Below are positions 42,205 to 44,093 of a stretch of DNA of 44,093 nt, piece after piece; the first letter of the stretch is position 1, and every line of letters begins with the position of its first letter. Origin of the DNA: an uncultured Erysipelotrichaceae bacterium (lineage in GTDB: Bacteria > Bacillota_I > Bacilli_A > RF39 > UBA660); contig CADCIZ010000006.1 in the NCBI GenBank assembly GCA_902801685.1, forward strand, positions 1 through 44,093. The letters are read 5' to 3'. The notes under the pieces were generated by a model, which saw nothing but the letters and a program-made list of their open reading frames with translations, did not search any database and was not told the DNA's origin. The position numbers were made by a program, and so were the translations under genes.

Positions 42205-43350
42205 ATCATATTTTTCAATTGAAATTCTAAATGTTTTAATTAATTCTTTAGCCTTCTCATCTTTAGTTCTTAACTCATTTCTTTCAATAGTAGTTTCTTC
42301 TAATTTCTTAGTTAATTTAGTGTTTTCTTCTTCTAGTGTTTTTTTTGCATTTTTTAAATCTTTTACTTGTTTTTCTAATGCAGAGTATTTCTTATTATTA
42401 TTAGGATTATTATTTCCCATTATTACTTTATCATTGAGAGCATCAATTAAATTTCTTTGTTGCATAGTTAACTCAGAAAAAGATACATCCAGTGTTTCAT
42501 TTGTAATTAAATTACCATCAAGAATACAATTAATAATTTGTGATATTACATCATAATTGTTTCTACCAACAGTTTTACCATTTATTGTTTTTTTATAATA
42601 ATACTTACAATCATCAACAACATCAATATTACAATTATATCTTAATCTAATATTTTCTAATTGTTGTAATTTAGATAACTTATCATTTTCTCTCAAATAG
42701 AACTTCTTGCTATCATCATAATATCCAGTGTCTATTATAATTGAAGTTAATATAGAGATGTCTTGATATCTTAATAGTTCACTAAACTCATCTTTAGCCT
42801 CGATTTCGCTTTCATACATCCTACTAGAAACTGGTTTAGCTATTTTGCCAGATAAAACAATATCTAATTCTTGAATTTGTCCATCATCTGTTTCTTTGAC
42901 AATTATATAATCACAATTTCTAGGCTCTCCACCATATTCAATTGCTTTATTACGATTATATTTGCAGATAAATAAGATATTGTCCAAACTAATACTTATA
43001 TTGGATTTAAAGATTGCTAATTTCTTGTGAATATGTTTACTAAAAATATCAGATAATTTTATTTCATTATTTAGTATTTTACTACTAATACGATATTGAT
43101 TTTCAATTAGTGCTTTAATTAAATTATAAGATTTTGTTGTGTTAAACATACCACACGTTGATAAAAAGTCCGTTTTAATTCCGAGCATATGAGCAATGCT
43201 ATCTTTAGTTGCGCAATATCTAAAACTTTCACCACTAGCTAAGAATGCTTTTATAGAACTTTGATCAATGTGCTTTTCTTCATACCAACTAATTAAATTT
43301 TCTATTTCTTTCATTATATTATCAAATTTAGATGCTTCACTAAATGCCAT
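42190..43350 (-). CDS. PBECR4-like domain protein with C-terminal coiled coil
   Basis: The 386-residue protein has an N-terminal region (about 1-230) that resembles PBECR4, a phage-type nuclease-fold domain: F-R-Y-C-A-T-K-D-S-I-A-H-M-L-G-I, a helical middle, I-L-F-I-C-K-Y-N-R-N-K-A, N-C-D-Y-I-I-V-K. A clear coiled coil lies at about 325-372 (L-E-K-Q-V-K-D-L-K-N-A-K-K-T-L-E-E-E-N). The family call is from pattern memory and could be wrong; the alternative is an unassigned accessory protein. AGGGGG precedes the ATG. It is next to lexA on the same strand with its own promoter. Confidence 0.45.
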   Translation of the reverse strand: MAFSEASKFDNIMKEIENLISWYEEKHIDQSSIKAFLASGESFRYCATKDSIAHMLGIKTDFLSTCGMFNTTKSYNLIKALIENQYRISSKILNNEIKLSDIFSKHIHKKLAIFKSNISISLDNILFICKYNRNKAIEYGGEPRNCDYIIVKETDDGQIQELDIVLSGKIAKPVSSRMYESEIEAKDEFSELLRYQDISILTSIIIDTGYYDDSKKFYLRENDKLSKLQQLENIRLRYNCNIDVVDDCKYYYKKTINGKTVGRNNYDVISQIINCILDGNLITNETLDVSFSELTMQQRNLIDALNDKVIMGNNNPNNNKKYSALEKQVKDLKNAKKTLEEENTKLTKKLEETTIERNELRTKDEKAKELIKTFRISIEKYDNPTE

Positions 43351-43377
43351 AAATTATTCCCCCTTCAAACGATGTTT

Positions 43378-43406
43378 ATACTATCAAAAATATTAGTTAT
43401 TGTCAA
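43378..43406 (-). promoter_or_regulatory. Promoter of the 42190-43350 gene
   Basis: On the minus strand TTGACA (43406-43401) and TAGTAT (43383-43378) are 17 bases apart. AAAC/GTTT (43367-43377) downstream forms a small inverted repeat. Confidence 0.5.
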
Positions 43407-43433
43407 ATTTGTATATTAAAAGATAGCAATAAC

Positions 43434-43452
43434 AAAAAAGGCTTAAGCCTTT
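43434..43452 (-). terminator. Intrinsic terminator of lexA
   Basis: AAAGGC (43437-43442) pairs with GCCTTT (43447-43452), loop TTAA, followed by T residues on the minus strand. Confidence 0.8.
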
Positions 43453-44068
43453 AAAATCTTCTATATAATCCTACTAATTTTCCTAATATAGTAACATTAT
43501 CTAAAATAATTGGTTCCATAGTATCATTTTCAGGTTGCAATCTAAAATGATTTTTTTCTTTATAAAATCTTTTTAATGTAGCTTCATTTTCATCATTCAT
43601 CGCAACTACAATATCTCCATTTTTCGCACTTTTAGTTCTTTCAATAATAACAATATCATTATCAAATATACCAGCATTAATCATACTTTCGCCATCGACA
43701 GTAAGTGCGAATAAATTTTTTCCTCTAGGAATTAATTCTGTAGGTATTTTAAAATAATTACTAGGATTTTCAATTGCTTCAATAGGGTTTCCTGCAGTAA
43801 CTTTACCTAGTAGAGGAATACTTACAATGTTATCATCATTATTTAAATATTCATTTTCAACAAGCAACTCAATAGTTCTATTCATATTACTTCTTTTTTT
43901 GATATAACCTTTTTTTACAAGGTTATCAAAGTGAACCTGAATAGTTGCTGGACTAGATAGTCCTAAAATATCCCCAATTTCTCTTACTGTAGGAGGGTAT
44001 CCATTATCTGCAATATACTTTTTAATTACATCTAATACTTCATTTTGTCTTTCAGTTAAACTTTCCAT
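43451..44068 (-). CDS. lexA: SOS repressor LexA
   Basis: The 205-residue repressor has the winged-helix domain (1-65: L-T-E-R-Q-N-E-V-L, P-P-T-V-R-E-I-G) and the S24 self-cleavage domain. The cut site Ala92-Gly93 (V-T-A-G-N), the Ser128 in D-G-E-S-M and Lys166 in T-L-K-R-F have the canonical spacing. RecA filaments trigger self-cleavage and release the SOS genes. I chose the ATG at 44068 behind GGTGATG; a TTG at 44083 is unlikely. Its operator would lie past the window end. Confidence 0.97.
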   Translation of the reverse strand: MESLTERQNEVLDVIKKYIADNGYPPTVREIGDILGLSSPATIQVHFDNLVKKGYIKKRSNMNRTIELLVENEYLNNDDNIVSIPLLGKVTAGNPIEAIENPSNYFKIPTELIPRGKNLFALTVDGESMINAGIFDNDIVIIERTKSAKNGDIVVAMNDENEATLKRFYKEKNHFRLQPENDTMEPIILDNVTILGKLVGLYRRF

Positions 44069-44087
44069 TTCATCACCAACCAAATTA

Positions 44088-44093
44088 ATTATA
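44088..44093 (-). promoter_or_regulatory. -10 box of lexA
   Basis: TATAAT on the minus strand (44093-44088) at the window edge, 19 bases before the lexA start. The -35 and any LexA operator are outside the window. Confidence 0.55.

Noticed and set aside
1-44093. Mycoplasma-type code with TGA as Trp
   Set aside because: Trp is encoded by TGG throughout and TGA ends comN, secDF, prmC and rnhB at normal lengths.

Overview
The window is very AT-rich, low-GC Gram-positive chromosome. TGG encodes Trp and TGA is used as a stop (comN, secDF, prmC), so this is not the Mycoplasma code. Gene order matches walled Bacilli: comN-secDF and ywiB-argS-rpoE are Bacillus-like clusters, and pheST is led by a T-box. 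A class A PBP, a sortase with its substrate, an M23 hydrolase and a Cse60-type small protein show a cell-walled Bacillota. An uncultured gut lineage near Erysipelotrichia/RF39 is my inference, not proven here.

Layout. 1-2.7 kb: a possible IS200/IS605 right end abutting a truncated Rpn-type nuclease gene, then a HAD-acetyltransferase fusion. 2.7-5.3 kb: comN and secDF. 5.3-8.8 kb: an adhesin-sortase pair whose 5' region is duplicated upstream, with an intact Rpn gene and a small membrane-protein gene between the copies. 8.9-16 kb: a large unknown protein, a GH3 lipoprotein, prmC, an ORF6N gene carrying a 43-bp perfect palindrome, rnhB with an apparent ATT start, a DHH phosphoesterase, an MBL hydrolase and an unknown gene. 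16-20.6 kb: a frameshifted lipoprotein gene, an unknown gene, then T-box-pheS-pheT. 20.6-25 kb: a radical SAM gene, repeats, a decayed RelB/YafQ-like toxin-antitoxin pair, a DUF4143 ATPase and a prepilin-like protein. 25-29.5 kb: a YgjP-type protease, an M23 hydrolase, a Cse60-like gene and clpC. 29.5-31.7 kb: a tandem duplication of DUF1016 (YhcG) nuclease genes. 31.7-37.1 kb: unknowns, a Y-family polymerase, tRNA-Cys, and a patch with a broken GNAT gene and a broken membrane-protein gene. 37.2-44.1 kb: a HAD-like protein, a class A PBP, ywiB-argS-rpoE, a possible PBECR4-like protein and lexA.

How the genes work together. Housekeeping genes (translation: pheST, argS, prmC, tRNA-Cys; secretion: secDF; wall: PBP, GH3, M23; stress: clpC, lexA, Y-polymerase) are separated by small accessory islands of nuclease-like, phage-like and toxin-antitoxin-like genes, several of them decaying.

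Most unusual signal. Two unrelated accessory families carry in-frame inverted repeats. The ORF6N gene has a perfect palindrome with 21-bp arms. Both DUF1016 paralogues have a GC-rich hairpin at the same codon position, but the two stems differ in sequence. The DUF1016 leaders are about 90% identical by hand alignment while the proteins are only about half identical.
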